Shown: one piece after another, positions 51,849 through 62,012 of the stretch | How positions within the stretch are numbered: position 1 is the first letter of the stretch | How the letters are laid out: each line of letters begins with the position of its first letter | Origin: JBEICQ01 sp046297395 | GTDB taxonomy: Bacteria; Bacteroidota; Bacteroidia; UBA4408 | Assembly: GCA_046297395.1 (NCBI GenBank) | Contig: JBKCNM010000032.1 | Location: 1 to 64,000, forward strand | Length of the DNA stretch: 64,000 bases | Reading direction: 5' to 3' | Notes under the pieces: model-generated | What the model was told of the DNA's origin: nothing | Databases searched by the model: none | Seen by the model: the letters and a program-made list of their open reading frames with translations, nothing else | Program-made: the position numbers and the translations under genes

Positions 51849-52448
51849 TTATTTTTTCTGTAAAGCCCGGTACTGCTTGTTCATGCCCTCCACCACTTCT
51901 GCTGTGATGTCGAGGCTGTCGTTGGCAAACAAAATGCCGCTACCGTGGGTATAGCCTAAGATATAAGTATAGTGTGTGCTCTTATAAACCTTTTTAAGAT
52001 AATCGGTAATGCTTTTTGTAATCTGCTCGTTTTTTTCCTGTTCATCCTTGAGGAGGCGTTGTTCGGTTTGTTCGCGGAAAGCGGATAGCTTTTGTTCTTT
52101 CTGCAAGAACTCCTGCTGTTGCCTCAGGCTTTCTTCCTCACTCAGGCGAGATGCAATTTCGCGAAAGTTTTGTTCCTCGTTTGCCAGGGTTTGGTACTTG
52201 GAGGCAAACTCACTCTCAGCCTGATCGCGCTGGGCTCCCAGCTTTTTCTTTATTTCGGTAACCATGTCATACTTTTCCCATAGCGAATCAGTATTTACAT
52301 AAACAATCTTGGCTCCTTTAAGATCAATCTTCGGTGCATGAAACCTATCAGAGTTGGTACTGGCTTCACCTTTGAAATGCAGCCAATACAACAATCCTGT
52401 CAGGATAAACAAAACAGAAAACAAAACAATGGAGACAATTGGTTTCAT
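51849..52448 (-). CDS. OmpH/Skp-family periplasmic chaperone-like protein
   Basis: A 199-aa protein with an N-terminal membrane anchor or signal (IVSIVLFSVLFILTGLLYWL), then the Skp/OmpH fold: IVYVNTDSLWEKYDMVTEIKK, a long charged coiled coil (about residues 75-150) and a C-terminal strand pair (YTYILGYTHGSGILFANDSLDITAEVV). Skp chaperones hold unfolded outer-membrane proteins. The start overlaps the stop of the TlpA-like gene by 4 bp (ATGA). Confidence 0.9.
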   Translation of the reverse strand: MKPIVSIVLFSVLFILTGLLYWLHFKGEASTNSDRFHAPKIDLKGAKIVYVNTDSLWEKYDMVTEIKKKLGAQRDQAESEFASKYQTLANEEQNFREIASRLSEEESLRQQQEFLQKEQKLSAFREQTEQRLLKDEQEKNEQITKSITDYLKKVYKSTHYTYILGYTHGSGILFANDSLDITAEVVEGMNKQYRALQKK

Positions 52449-53869
52449 TTGGTTTTTTTACGGCTTTCTAATGTGATATGACGCTCCAGAAACTCATCAA
52501 TTTTTTCGACAGGAATCCGTTTAGCGAGAATCGTTTTATTTTTATCGAGCACATAAATAACAGGCGTGCTGTGTATGTCGTATAGTGTTCTGAATGGATT
52601 TTGTAATTCAATGTCTGCCACATTCACCCAGTTTAATTTTTCTTTCCTGATAAAATCTGTCCATTTGTTCCGCTCTGCCTCAGTGCATACTGCAAATACT
52701 TCGAGGTTTCTTTTCTTCAGTTTTTCATTGTATTCCTTTAGCAGTACAGGTATTTCCTTTTTGCAATGCGAGCAATCGGGATCCCAGAATGCAAGAACAA
52801 CAAAATCATTCCTGAAATTATAGAGGGTTTGATAAACACCGGATGTGTCTTTAAGCGTGAGATTGGGGGCTTTTTTTCCAATAAGCAAAGGCTTTAATTT
52901 GCCTGCTTTGTCTTTGATCTTGAACAAGGTTACACTGTCTGCCCAAACAGCCTGGCCTGTGCGGTAGTATTTGTCAACCATATCAACAAATACAGCTTCA
53001 AAACCCATGATGTTTGACTTTTCATAGGTGCTCGTAAATTCTACTACACAATATTTGAAGACCTCTTTGTTGGCTTTGGCTCTTTCGCATATTTCAATAC
53101 AGGATTTGCTGATTGAGTCAGGAATCTGGAAGGTAAGATTGTCAAGATAGGTTTTTAGCCTTGCATGAAATACGGGCGTACGAAGAAGCCCTTCATTGGA
53201 GAAATCAAGACCATCGAAAAAATGTTGCTTGTAATAATTGTATTGAAAAACAGAATCTTTGCGGCCATTGGGCAACAAGGGGATCTCTGGTATTTCCGGA
53301 TCCTGACTGGCTTTAAAGATGGTGGTAAGAAAAGATTTAGGGTGTTGATTGATAAAATTCTTTTTGTAATTCTTTACTTCATTGTCTGTTTCTGCTGCTT
53401 GCTTTTTTGCGTTTTCAATGCTGTCCTTGGGCGCTTTTTTGTCATCAATCTTTTCTCTTAAGCGGGTAATTAATTTGCCTTTGGCTTCAATAAATTTTAG
53501 GTAGTCATAAAACAACTGATTTTCATTACTCCCTTTTACTTTCATTGAATAAACAAAATTGCCGGTATCTGTTTCAAGGCTGAATTCCTGTTCCGATGTA
53601 ATCAAAAATTCAAAGTACCGTTTGCTGGGTAAGACAGTGAGATATATGCCCGGTTTCAATTTTTCCTTGCCTTCAAAAACCAGGTTCCCTTTTGAATCAC
53701 ATCTTACTGTATCAATCACATACTGTTTATCTGCAAAATGATTTCCTAGCAATACAGTGGTATCTTTTAATCCGTTTATTTTAACCTTGATTTTGTAGCC
53801 CTGATCGGCAGCAAATACAAATGTGCTTGAAAGAAAGCAGAGCAAACCTGCGATATAACTGTATTTCAT
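52445..53869 (-). CDS. TlpA-like thiol-disulfide protein with DUF4369-like N-terminus
   Basis: A 474-aa periplasmic protein from ATG 53869, chosen because the signal peptide KYSYIAGLLCFLSSTFVFA starts there. Residues about 25-120 form a DUF4369-like beta domain (YKIKVKINGLKDTTVLLGNH). The middle (about 120-320) is helical. The C-terminal thioredoxin fold (about 330-470) has the redox site DCSHCKKE and the cis-Pro region HSTPVIYVLD. CSHC is a usual variant of CxxC in Bacteroidota. It probably works in periplasmic thiol exchange, perhaps in outer-membrane or cytochrome maturation. Confidence 0.88.
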   Translation of the reverse strand: MKYSYIAGLLCFLSSTFVFAADQGYKIKVKINGLKDTTVLLGNHFADKQYVIDTVRCDSKGNLVFEGKEKLKPGIYLTVLPSKRYFEFLITSEQEFSLETDTGNFVYSMKVKGSNENQLFYDYLKFIEAKGKLITRLREKIDDKKAPKDSIENAKKQAAETDNEVKNYKKNFINQHPKSFLTTIFKASQDPEIPEIPLLPNGRKDSVFQYNYYKQHFFDGLDFSNEGLLRTPVFHARLKTYLDNLTFQIPDSISKSCIEICERAKANKEVFKYCVVEFTSTYEKSNIMGFEAVFVDMVDKYYRTGQAVWADSVTLFKIKDKAGKLKPLLIGKKAPNLTLKDTSGVYQTLYNFRNDFVVLAFWDPDCSHCKKEIPVLLKEYNEKLKKRNLEVFAVCTEAERNKWTDFIRKEKLNWVNVADIELQNPFRTLYDIHSTPVIYVLDKNKTILAKRIPVEKIDEFLERHITLESRKKTK

Positions 53870-53936
53870 ATGCTTTATCCTGCTAATATAGATAACCCCA
53901 TGACAAATTCCCCGATTAATAATTGTTAAGCAATCA

Positions 53937-54617
53937 TCAGCGTAAATCAATCAATTCATATCCGGGATAGTTCTTTTGGTTGAAGGAAAAACTATCCTCA
54001 CTGATATTTGCATTGGGTATAAATTTTCTGATGGTATAGGTGGTTTCAGTGCCATCCTTACCCATGATTTTGAATGAGGTGATTTCCGCTTTCTGCTTGT
54101 CAATCGTGAGGACAAGTGTGTGGTAATTTTTTTTCTTAGGTTCAATGGGATAGAGTTTAACAAGCTGCACAACATTCCCTTTTTTTGTTTTCTCCTCTTT
54201 TACAAATTCAAACTTAAAGCCTTTTTCATAAATTGAAAAAATGTTTGAAGGCGTGATGGCATTTTCCGATTTTTCTTTTTCTTCTGCATCACTCAATTGT
54301 ATTTCAGCCGCTTCCTTGATAATCGTATGGATGCTTTTGGAATCATTGATGACCGTTTGTCCGGAAGTTTCGATGCGGTACTTTTTTCCTTTCACTAAAA
54401 TCTTTCCATCCTGTTTTTCATTTGTCCGGTTGGCTTTGTTTTCGACCAGGATAGAAAACTCCGCCTGAATGGATTTATAAGCCTTGTTTTTACTGCTAAG
54501 GCCGTCTAAAATCTTCTTTGCTTTTGCCTCAGTTGGATTACTTTGGGCAATGATGCGGAAACTTGAAAAAAGAAGAATACCCGACAAGACAATGAAGAAT
54601 AGGTGTCGGTCAACCAT
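53937..54617 (-). CDS. LolA-like outer-membrane lipoprotein carrier
   Basis: A 226-aa secreted protein with a signal peptide (residues about 1-24), and the LolA fold: KAKKILDGLSSKNKAYKSIQAEFS, KILVKGKKYRIETSGQTVINDSKSIHTI, and later strands with TSFKIMGKDGTETTYTIRKF. LolA shuttles lipoproteins across the periplasm. The gene follows ftsK by 45 bp, a pairing common in Bacteroidota. Confidence 0.88.
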   Translation of the reverse strand: MVDRHLFFIVLSGILLFSSFRIIAQSNPTEAKAKKILDGLSSKNKAYKSIQAEFSILVENKANRTNEKQDGKILVKGKKYRIETSGQTVINDSKSIHTIIKEAAEIQLSDAEEKEKSENAITPSNIFSIYEKGFKFEFVKEEKTKKGNVVQLVKLYPIEPKKKNYHTLVLTIDKQKAEITSFKIMGKDGTETTYTIRKFIPNANISEDSFSFNQKNYPGYELIDLR

Positions 54618-54662
54618 TGATTCAATGCGTTAGGAGGCAAATGTCTGAAGTTTGCGACAGGC

Positions 54663-57212
54663 TTACAGAAAATTCTTTTCCCTGAGATAATCATCGAGTG
54701 CCTGCTCCGTTTGAAACATGACTTGTCTGGCTTTGCTGCCTTCGTTAGGGCCCACAATTCCCGCTGCTTCCAGCTGGTCAACAATCCTACCTGCGCGGTT
54801 GTATCCCAGCTTGAGCCTGCGCTGAAGCAAGGAGGTTGAACCCTGCTGGTGCTGAACGATAATTCGCGCCGCTTCAACAAAATACTGGTCTATTGAACCC
54901 AAATCCACTTCTTCTTTCTTTTCACCTGCATCCTCCCCTGTAAATTCAGGCAACTCGTAGGCACTTGGGTAACTCTGCTGGGCACCTATAAATTCGGCAA
55001 TTTTCTCTACCTCAGGCGTATCGACAAATGCACACTGTATCCTAACCAAGTCATTTCCTGTGGAGAGCAACATGTCGCCCCTGCCAATAAGCTGTTCGGC
55101 ACCACCTGCATCCAAAATGGTTCTGGAGTCAATTTTTGCCGAAACACGAAATGCAATCCTTGCAGGAAAGTTTGCCTTGATGGTTCCTGTGATGATGTTC
55201 ACAGATGGCCTTTGAGTAGCAATAATCAGATGTATTCCTATGGCTCTTGCCAATTGAGCAAGGCGGGCTATGGGCATCTCCACTTCTTTTCCGGCAGTCA
55301 TAATCAGGTCTGCAAACTCATCAATTACCAGCACAATGTAGGGCAGATACCGGTGGCCGTGGTTGGGATTCAGTCGCCTGCTGATGAATTTGGCATTGTA
55401 TTCCTTTAGATTTCTTACCTGCGCATCCTTCAGAAGTTCATATCGGTTATCCATCTCAATACATAATGAATTGAGTGTATAGATTACTTTTTTTGTATCG
55501 GTAATAATGGGCTCACCGGAATCAGGAAGCTTTGCCAGAAAATGTTTCTCAATAATGTTAAACAGGGTGAGTTCTACCTTTTTGGGATCTACCAGCACAA
55601 ACTTGAGTTGCGAGGGATGCTTTTTATAGAGCAGAGAAACAAGAATTGCGTTGATGCCTACCGACTTCCCTTGGCCTGTTGCACCAGCCATGAGCAAGTG
55701 CGGCATTTTTGCCAGATCGGCTATGAAAATATCATTGGATATGGTTTTCCCCAGTGCAACAGGTAAATCAAATTCAGTATGCTGAAATTTTTCTGAAGAC
55801 ATGATGGAACGCATAGAAACTATTTCGGATTTCAGGTTAGGCACCTCGATGCCTATGGTCCCTTTTCCGGGGATGGGTGCGATAATTCGGATACCCAGTG
55901 CTGAAAGGCTCAGCGCGATGTCGTCTTCAAGGTTTTTAATCTTCGATATCCGAACACCCGGAGCCGGTACTATTTCATACAAGGTAACCGTTGGACCGAC
56001 GGTGGCTTTTATTTTGTCAATCTCTATTCCATAATTTCTGAGCGTCTCAATAATTCTGTCCTTATTGGTGTTCAGTTCCTCATTGTTGATGGTGATTGAA
56101 TCTGAACCACGCACCTCCAGAAGATCTATGGGAGGATGCTTATAACCGGAGAGATCTAGTTTGGGATCATAATCAACCTGTTTTTCACCCGGTAATTGAA
56201 CAGCCACCAGTTTTTCAGTTTCAAATTCTGAGGGCACCGTTGTTTCATGCGATACAGATGGAGCAGGCTTTTCAATCTCAAATGCTACCTGCCCATTTGT
56301 AACTATGGGATCAGGGGAACTTTCCGGTAAGCTTACCTCAAGCTTGATGTCCGATTCTCTGACGGGAGGGAAGATGGATTTTTTGGCTGCTGCATCAAAC
56401 ATGATGACCGGTTCTCCCTGGCTGAACCTTTCAACAAGAGGATTTACGATATCCTTTGGTTCTTGTACCGATGATTCTTTTGAGGCCTCATCCGTAATTG
56501 TAGTACTTTGCTCTACCACCTTCGCCTCTATTCTGTCACGCTGAGGCATGAGCGACAACAGAATTTTTCGGTAAGCGATAACAGCGATACCGAGCATAAA
56601 AACCAGCATCAAGTAGGTCCCTGTGATTCCCAGCCAGGATTCACTGATTTGTGCCAGTTGGAATCCAAAAGTGCCGCCCACAAACTGATATTTTTCATTA
56701 AAAAAACATCCCAGAGAAAATGAGATGGAAACTACCCATGGCAGCAAGTGAAAAAAGGTGGTTCGGGGGCGAAAAAGAGACTTTTGAAACAAGAGGTTCA
56801 TCCCCCATTGAAAAGTTACTGCCGAAAAAAGGAGGGTCGCAAAACCAAATCCCTTTGCGATGGTAAAATGACTGAGGATTGCACCGGTCTTGCCCAGAAA
56901 ATTACCTGCGATTTTATTGTCTCCGGCCAGCCAACCTGAAAACAAATCGGACACCAGGTCATTATCTGAACGCCATGTAAAAAAATATGAGACTCCTGAA
57001 ACAACAAAAACAACGGTAAAAAAAAGAAGCGACAAGCCTGCAATTCTTGCTGTGCGGTCGTCTGCCAGCATACCTGCTATCCCTTTGGCCTTTTTGTCTG
57101 CATTGCTTTGCTTTTTCAGGTAGGGCGATTCATTAGACACATCTTCTCCCTGAGAGGAAGCAGGGGCCTCGGGCTGACTATTTCGATTCTTTTTTCTTGT
57201 GGTTTCTGCCAT
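54663..57212 (-). CDS. ftsK: DNA translocase FtsK/SpoIIIE
   Basis: An 849-aa chromosome translocase that pumps DNA through the closing septum. The N-terminus is basic, followed by four membrane helices (about residues 55-215), an acidic/Pro linker (about 230-360), the alpha and beta motor domains with Walker A GATGQGKSVG (near 510) and Walker B YIVLVIDEFADLIM (near 625), and a C-terminal winged-helix gamma domain (TSLLQRRLKLGYNRAGRIVDQ) that reads oriented KOPS-like sites. It is full-length. Confidence 0.97.
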   Translation of the reverse strand: MAETTRKKNRNSQPEAPASSQGEDVSNESPYLKKQSNADKKAKGIAGMLADDRTARIAGLSLLFFTVVFVVSGVSYFFTWRSDNDLVSDLFSGWLAGDNKIAGNFLGKTGAILSHFTIAKGFGFATLLFSAVTFQWGMNLLFQKSLFRPRTTFFHLLPWVVSISFSLGCFFNEKYQFVGGTFGFQLAQISESWLGITGTYLMLVFMLGIAVIAYRKILLSLMPQRDRIEAKVVEQSTTITDEASKESSVQEPKDIVNPLVERFSQGEPVIMFDAAAKKSIFPPVRESDIKLEVSLPESSPDPIVTNGQVAFEIEKPAPSVSHETTVPSEFETEKLVAVQLPGEKQVDYDPKLDLSGYKHPPIDLLEVRGSDSITINNEELNTNKDRIIETLRNYGIEIDKIKATVGPTVTLYEIVPAPGVRISKIKNLEDDIALSLSALGIRIIAPIPGKGTIGIEVPNLKSEIVSMRSIMSSEKFQHTEFDLPVALGKTISNDIFIADLAKMPHLLMAGATGQGKSVGINAILVSLLYKKHPSQLKFVLVDPKKVELTLFNIIEKHFLAKLPDSGEPIITDTKKVIYTLNSLCIEMDNRYELLKDAQVRNLKEYNAKFISRRLNPNHGHRYLPYIVLVIDEFADLIMTAGKEVEMPIARLAQLARAIGIHLIIATQRPSVNIITGTIKANFPARIAFRVSAKIDSRTILDAGGAEQLIGRGDMLLSTGNDLVRIQCAFVDTPEVEKIAEFIGAQQSYPSAYELPEFTGEDAGEKKEEVDLGSIDQYFVEAARIIVQHQQGSTSLLQRRLKLGYNRAGRIVDQLEAAGIVGPNEGSKARQVMFQTEQALDDYLREKNFL

Positions 57213-57235
57213 GAAATCCGCCGCTAAAAGCCTAA

Positions 57236-57243
57236 CAAAAGTA
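57236..57243 (-). promoter_or_regulatory. -7 element of ftsK
   Basis: On the minus strand this reads TACTTTTG, an exact TAnnTTTG match, 23 bp before ATG 57212. The -33 element is not clear. Confidence 0.5.
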
Positions 57244-57350
57244 TTTTAATTGCCTTCGACTGGTTAAGAACGATAAAAAATACATCAACAATTTAAGGTT
57301 GATAACCCCTGTTCATGAAAAAAATTGTGTCAAAACAAAGGAATACAATT

Positions 57351-59777
57351 TCAACTCTTGTTGCCGTATCCGTAGCTGTAACCATAGCCATACCCATAGC
57401 CGTATCCATACTTGCCAAGGAAATAACCAAACTTACCCATACGGACTTTATTCAGGATAAGCGCGTATTTTGGATTGCTGTTGATGGTACTCATTTCATG
57501 GAACATGTTCAGTGAGTCGCGATAAGGAAATCTGGAGTTAATCACATTGACTGCTACATCACAATGTTTAATGAGTTCCACTGCGTCCGAAAGAATTGAA
57601 AATGGAGGTGTATCAATAATTACATAGTCAAATTTTTCTCTTCCATAGGAGAAAATATCATTGATGTAATCACTTAATATAAGTTCACTGGCGTTTGGTG
57701 GAATGCTGCCGCACAGAAGCAGGCTAAGGTTGGGAATCGGCGATTGCACAATACAATCGGCAGTTTTGTTTTTGCCAATCAGAATATCGGATATTCCGGT
57801 CTCTGCCGTGTAGTTAAAGGCAGCACCAATACGGGGTTTATGAAGGTCGAATTCAAGCAAGAGCACTTTCTTGCCTGAACGGGCAAGAATCACGCTCAAA
57901 TTGATGGAGCAAAATGTTTTTCCTTCACCCGGATTTTTGGAAGTTAAAAGATACACCCTGCAGGGGTTTGGTTGCGTAACCTGATACTGAAGATTGGTGC
58001 GGATGATCCGGAATGATTCCATGATCGGTGATTTTGGATTGAATCCGAAAATGGAATTTTCTGATTGTGCTCCTTTCGATTCATTCATATAAAGGACATC
58101 ACCCAAAACAGTAAGAGATGTTTTTTCTTTGAGTTCATTGATTGATTCCACTTTCTCAAAAAAGAGCGTAATTACAAAGACAAGAATGACAGAAATAGCC
58201 AAACCTACACCCATAAATGTGAAAGTGATTCTGAATTTGTTTGGCCTTACAATACCATTTGATCTGGCTGACTCAATGATTTTGGATTCCGGTACAATAC
58301 CGGCCCTGGCAATCTTCGTATTGGCTTTTCGCTCAAGCAGGTATTCATACATTTTCTGATTAATCTCCAGCTGCCTTTGTATGTTTAGCAACTCTCTCTG
58401 CCTGGTCGGAATCTCCCAAATTTCTCCTTCATATTTTTTGATGTTTATATCCAGCTTTTCGATTTGCTTGAGGATATCGCTCTTGGCATTTTGAGCATAT
58501 TGAATGAGCTTTTCTTTTTTATATTGAAGATCTTTTTCAAGGTTCTTCAATTCCACAATACTCATTTGCTTTTTGTTTCTTTCAACAAAGATTCTTTCCT
58601 GTACTTCATAGATCGATTCCAAGGCTTTCTTCAGGTAAAATTCATCATCCGGAAGAAAAAACAAAGGAGGTGTCTCGCCATTATCCGGACGATCAATAAT
58701 CATTTTTAGTACACCGTTATAGGCCTCTATGTTTATTTGAAGCTTCTTTTTAATTTCTTCGGCTTCAATTATCTGATTGAAGAAAATTTCCTCTTCTTTC
58801 CCAAGATTCAGAATGGCCTTATTTTCCCTGTAAGCCTGCAACTGACCCTGAAGTTCCTGTATAATCTTCTCAAGTTCATCAAGTTGTTTATTGATATACT
58901 CTATGGTTCTTTCGTTGATTTGCAATTTGGATCTCAGGGAGTAATTAATAAACACATTGCACAGGGAATCCAGCACGATTACGGCCCTTTCAGGAATATT
59001 GTCTTCATACATCACCTGAATGATTCCGGTGTATTGGGGAATCTCACAATTCAGAGACTGCTTCACTCTCTGTATCATGTAATTAGGATGATGGACCAAG
59101 AACTTATACTTTGAATTTTGAACCAAAAAAAGATTCTTAGGGGTAACCACAGGATTAAGGGTTACCAACATATTGAAATTGGTAGAAAGAGCACTCTCAC
59201 CAAATTTGTAGACATGCTTGAATTCTTTCTGCCCTAACTTATACGATATCTCGTACTTATCGAATGAAAGGATATTGAGAAAAATCGGAGCTTCATACAA
59301 CTCCGGGCGAATGTTTTCGACCTTTACCTTAAAAGGTAAATCAGAAAACACCTCGGTGGTTTTAAAACGGCCAATGATAAAGTAAGCCACATCCAAATTG
59401 AGATTCGACAGGGCATCGCTAATCAAATCGTGTGATTTAAAAACCCGGATTGCATTGTAGTTCTGGGTATAGTCAAAGTAACCGGCATACATCATTACAC
59501 CTGTACCTTGTGTAATGGTGTTGTTGGCATCATAAGTATCATTTGATTTTATCAATATCTGCGAACTTGCAGAATACACATACTCTAAATCATAGGTGTA
59601 GATATAAGCGAATAAGTATGAAAGCACCTGTGAAGCAAGTAAAATTATCCAGTTCTTGGAAAATATCTTCCAAGCCGATTTAAGGTCACCGGCATCAATC
59701 AGGGAATTTGTTTTGCTTTTCACGGACTGAAAATAATGATCGTTTTTTTCCTTAAAATGATGCGCAATATACAACAA
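57351..59777 (-). CDS. Exopolysaccharide co-polymerase / BY-kinase (Wzc-like)
   Basis: An 808-aa bacterial tyrosine autokinase and polysaccharide co-polymerase. A Wzz-like N-terminal half has two membrane helices (about residues 45-65 and 525-545) enclosing a long periplasmic coiled-coil domain. The cytoplasmic kinase has Walker A TSKNPGEGKTF (near 614), Walker A' VLLLEFDLHKP and Walker B YVIIDTPP. The C-terminal tail is a tyrosine cluster of eight [YG/YS] pairs after GK, the usual site of autophosphorylation. It controls polymer export and chain length. The start is TTG 59777 or possibly GTG 59723. No adjacent Wza-type outer-membrane exporter is seen. Confidence 0.92.
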   Translation of the reverse strand: MLYIAHHFKEKNDHYFQSVKSKTNSLIDAGDLKSAWKIFSKNWIILLASQVLSYLFAYIYTYDLEYVYSASSQILIKSNDTYDANNTITQGTGVMMYAGYFDYTQNYNAIRVFKSHDLISDALSNLNLDVAYFIIGRFKTTEVFSDLPFKVKVENIRPELYEAPIFLNILSFDKYEISYKLGQKEFKHVYKFGESALSTNFNMLVTLNPVVTPKNLFLVQNSKYKFLVHHPNYMIQRVKQSLNCEIPQYTGIIQVMYEDNIPERAVIVLDSLCNVFINYSLRSKLQINERTIEYINKQLDELEKIIQELQGQLQAYRENKAILNLGKEEEIFFNQIIEAEEIKKKLQINIEAYNGVLKMIIDRPDNGETPPLFFLPDDEFYLKKALESIYEVQERIFVERNKKQMSIVELKNLEKDLQYKKEKLIQYAQNAKSDILKQIEKLDINIKKYEGEIWEIPTRQRELLNIQRQLEINQKMYEYLLERKANTKIARAGIVPESKIIESARSNGIVRPNKFRITFTFMGVGLAISVILVFVITLFFEKVESINELKEKTSLTVLGDVLYMNESKGAQSENSIFGFNPKSPIMESFRIIRTNLQYQVTQPNPCRVYLLTSKNPGEGKTFCSINLSVILARSGKKVLLLEFDLHKPRIGAAFNYTAETGISDILIGKNKTADCIVQSPIPNLSLLLCGSIPPNASELILSDYINDIFSYGREKFDYVIIDTPPFSILSDAVELIKHCDVAVNVINSRFPYRDSLNMFHEMSTINSNPKYALILNKVRMGKFGYFLGKYGYGYGYGYGYSYGYGNKS

Positions 59778-59940
59778 ATAGGCATTAAGTTAGATTTTAA
59801 ACGCCACCTTTCTGATGGAAAGGAGTATAGTGCATTTCTTGTGCATTGATGACCCATAAATGAGGAGGTAATAGATAGTTGGCCTGTCCCTTATTTTTAG
59901 GAGAAGCAACGGAATTTGAGTCAAAAATAGTGGTTATTCT

Positions 59941-60603
59941 CTACTTCCTGAGAGAGGCAATCCTGGTCATTCCACCTTTTACAATATCATCTTTGTTAAC
60001 AAGGATGGTAGAATCAATAGGAAGGAACAAATCAACACGAGAACCAAATTTGATGAAACCAAATTCAGCATTTTGCAAACAGACATCACCTTTGTTAAGA
60101 CGGCAAACCATTCGGCGTGCAAGGGCTCCGGCTATCTGACGCATTAGCACAGGGCCAAAACCTGTGTTTTGTATCACAACTGTTGTCCTTTCATTCTCTG
60201 TTGATGATTTTGGATGCCAAGCAAAAAGATATTTACCGGGATGGTATTTGTAATAACTCACCATGCCGTTGCATGGATTGCGATTGATATGAACATTGAA
60301 AGGAGACATAAATATGCTCACCTGAATAGCATCAGTCTTAAGATATTCCGGCTCGAATACTTTTTCGATAACAACTATTTTACCATCAGCAGGAGCAATG
60401 ATGGCATCCGTATCAGATACCTGTATTCGCTCCGGGTTGCGGAAAAATTGTAAAATAAGCACCAGAAAAAGAATCAATAAAAAAGCAATAAATAAAGACC
60501 AAGATGGAGGCAAATAATAATGTGAGGCCAGAGAAAGCGGCAAGGCAATGGTTAAAAAAAGCAGCAGAGTAGCTTTGCCTTCTGGATGAAACCGATACTT
60601 CAT
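59941..60603 (-). CDS. psd: Phosphatidylserine decarboxylase (short form)
   Basis: A 220-aa pyruvoyl enzyme that converts phosphatidylserine to phosphatidylethanolamine. It has two N-terminal membrane helices (about residues 12-50), then FFRNPERIQVSDTDAIIAPADGKI, IFMSPFNVHINRNP with the conserved His, and IKFGSRVDLFLP, where the GS of FGSR is the self-cleavage site that yields the pyruvoyl group (LGST in E. coli). The short length fits the PSD-A type. It lies between exopolysaccharide genes and 23 bp after the preceding minus-strand gene. Confidence 0.93.
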   Translation of the reverse strand: MKYRFHPEGKATLLLFLTIALPLSLASHYYLPPSWSLFIAFLLILFLVLILQFFRNPERIQVSDTDAIIAPADGKIVVIEKVFEPEYLKTDAIQVSIFMSPFNVHINRNPCNGMVSYYKYHPGKYLFAWHPKSSTENERTTVVIQNTGFGPVLMRQIAGALARRMVCRLNKGDVCLQNAEFGFIKFGSRVDLFLPIDSTILVNKDDIVKGGMTRIASLRK

Positions 60604-60626
60604 TTTCTTGTTTTTATAGCGTTTGA

Positions 60627-61988
60627 TTATTGATTACTGACCCTTCGAAAAGCCCGTTTACTCATTTTTGTACCTAATCTCCAGATGATAATCAGCGAAG
60701 AAGTATAAAACAAAGTGCAGGGGATTTTATAACGCACCAAGGCACCGAAATTGGCTGTTGAAAGGCCTACAAAGAAAGAAAAAAGTATTGTGTAAAAGGT
60801 GCAAAAAACAAGAATGGGTTCATTTAAAATAATTCGAAAAAAATTGACAAGGCCCACCTTGTAAACAATGTATAGTAGCAGTAAAATGAAGGCGGAATTT
60901 TCAAGAGCCGAAATAAACATGACAAAATTTTTCGCTTCCCAAATAAAAGGCCTGAATAATCCGGCGGTAAGTGCAGGAAAAAATTTAGATAAAATACCGG
61001 GAATGGTGGGATCAAATGACCCGATATCGAAGGAATTTCCCTGGTAGTATTCCTGCTTTAAATCATTTTGGGTTACTGACGCCTTTACCAAGATTGATTC
61101 CAGAGAAGAATATTGTCCCAGACTGCTTCGTGTAAAAACAAAAACAACTGACATCACACCAATAAAAACACTAAGGATAACTGGAGCAAGGATAAATTTT
61201 ACGATTCTGTTGTCGAATCCCGAAATGTATTTAAGTGCGACCCATAGAAACAACCCAATCATCAGGCTCACAAAAATATAGGGTTTAATAGAGATTACAA
61301 GCATGGCTGCAAGGATGGCGGAAATAGAATAGGAGAAAATACTTTTCCTGAGGATGAAAATACTGTAAATGCTATAGGTCAACCAAAGTGCACCGCAGAG
61401 AGTATAGGAATCCTTCATGATTCCACCTCCCCAGAAGCAGACCGAGGGAATAAACAGCACAGAAAATGCAAAATGACGATATAATTGAGGATAATTATTC
61501 ACAAAAAGAAGATACAACTTCCAAAAACCGGAATAGGTCACTAAGCTTAAAACAAGTGTTGCCGGGATGTATGAATTAAAAGAGACATATTGAAATACAG
61601 AGGTGAATCTCACCACAGAAAATGATTGAGAATCGTACCAGTATCCGGGATATCCAGTTTTTAAATCAAATTGAAAGTAATTTTCCAGCGACCTGTCATT
61701 CAGCATGATTCTGATATAGGCAGCCGGTTTTTTAAAACTTAATTTCTTTAAAGCAAGGCTTGAAAACTGATAAGCAGTTGAATCCCCTCCGTTGTAATAG
61801 TAGACATAAACAATGCAGAAAAAAAAGGAAAAAACAAGTTTAAACAATAGCCCCGTTGAGAAAAACCGATAGTGTGGCTGAGTGGCTATTCGCTCTGATT
61901 GATAAATTTTTGCAAACTGATAGAAAATAAATATATACAAAAACCCTAACAGGAAATCCCATTCATTGACATAAGTATTTTCAAACAT
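60627..61988 (-). CDS. Polytopic membrane protein of an exopolysaccharide locus
   Basis: A 453-aa protein with about ten to eleven membrane helices. No family is recognised. The first periplasmic loop reads YYYNGGDSTAYQFSSLAL, with a conserved-looking GGDS and Tyr. Position next to a Wzc-like kinase and a GT4 glycosyltransferase suggests a polymerase, flippase or GT-C enzyme; this is inference from context. TATTTTTA (61995-62002 on the minus strand) lies 6 bp before its ATG. Confidence 0.65.
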   Translation of the reverse strand: MFENTYVNEWDFLLGFLYIFIFYQFAKIYQSERIATQPHYRFFSTGLLFKLVFSFFFCIVYVYYYNGGDSTAYQFSSLALKKLSFKKPAAYIRIMLNDRSLENYFQFDLKTGYPGYWYDSQSFSVVRFTSVFQYVSFNSYIPATLVLSLVTYSGFWKLYLLFVNNYPQLYRHFAFSVLFIPSVCFWGGGIMKDSYTLCGALWLTYSIYSIFILRKSIFSYSISAILAAMLVISIKPYIFVSLMIGLFLWVALKYISGFDNRIVKFILAPVILSVFIGVMSVVFVFTRSSLGQYSSLESILVKASVTQNDLKQEYYQGNSFDIGSFDPTIPGILSKFFPALTAGLFRPFIWEAKNFVMFISALENSAFILLLLYIVYKVGLVNFFRIILNEPILVFCTFYTILFSFFVGLSTANFGALVRYKIPCTLFYTSSLIIIWRLGTKMSKRAFRRVSNQ

Positions 61989-62012
61989 TCGGTGTAAAAA
62001 TACTTAATTTGC

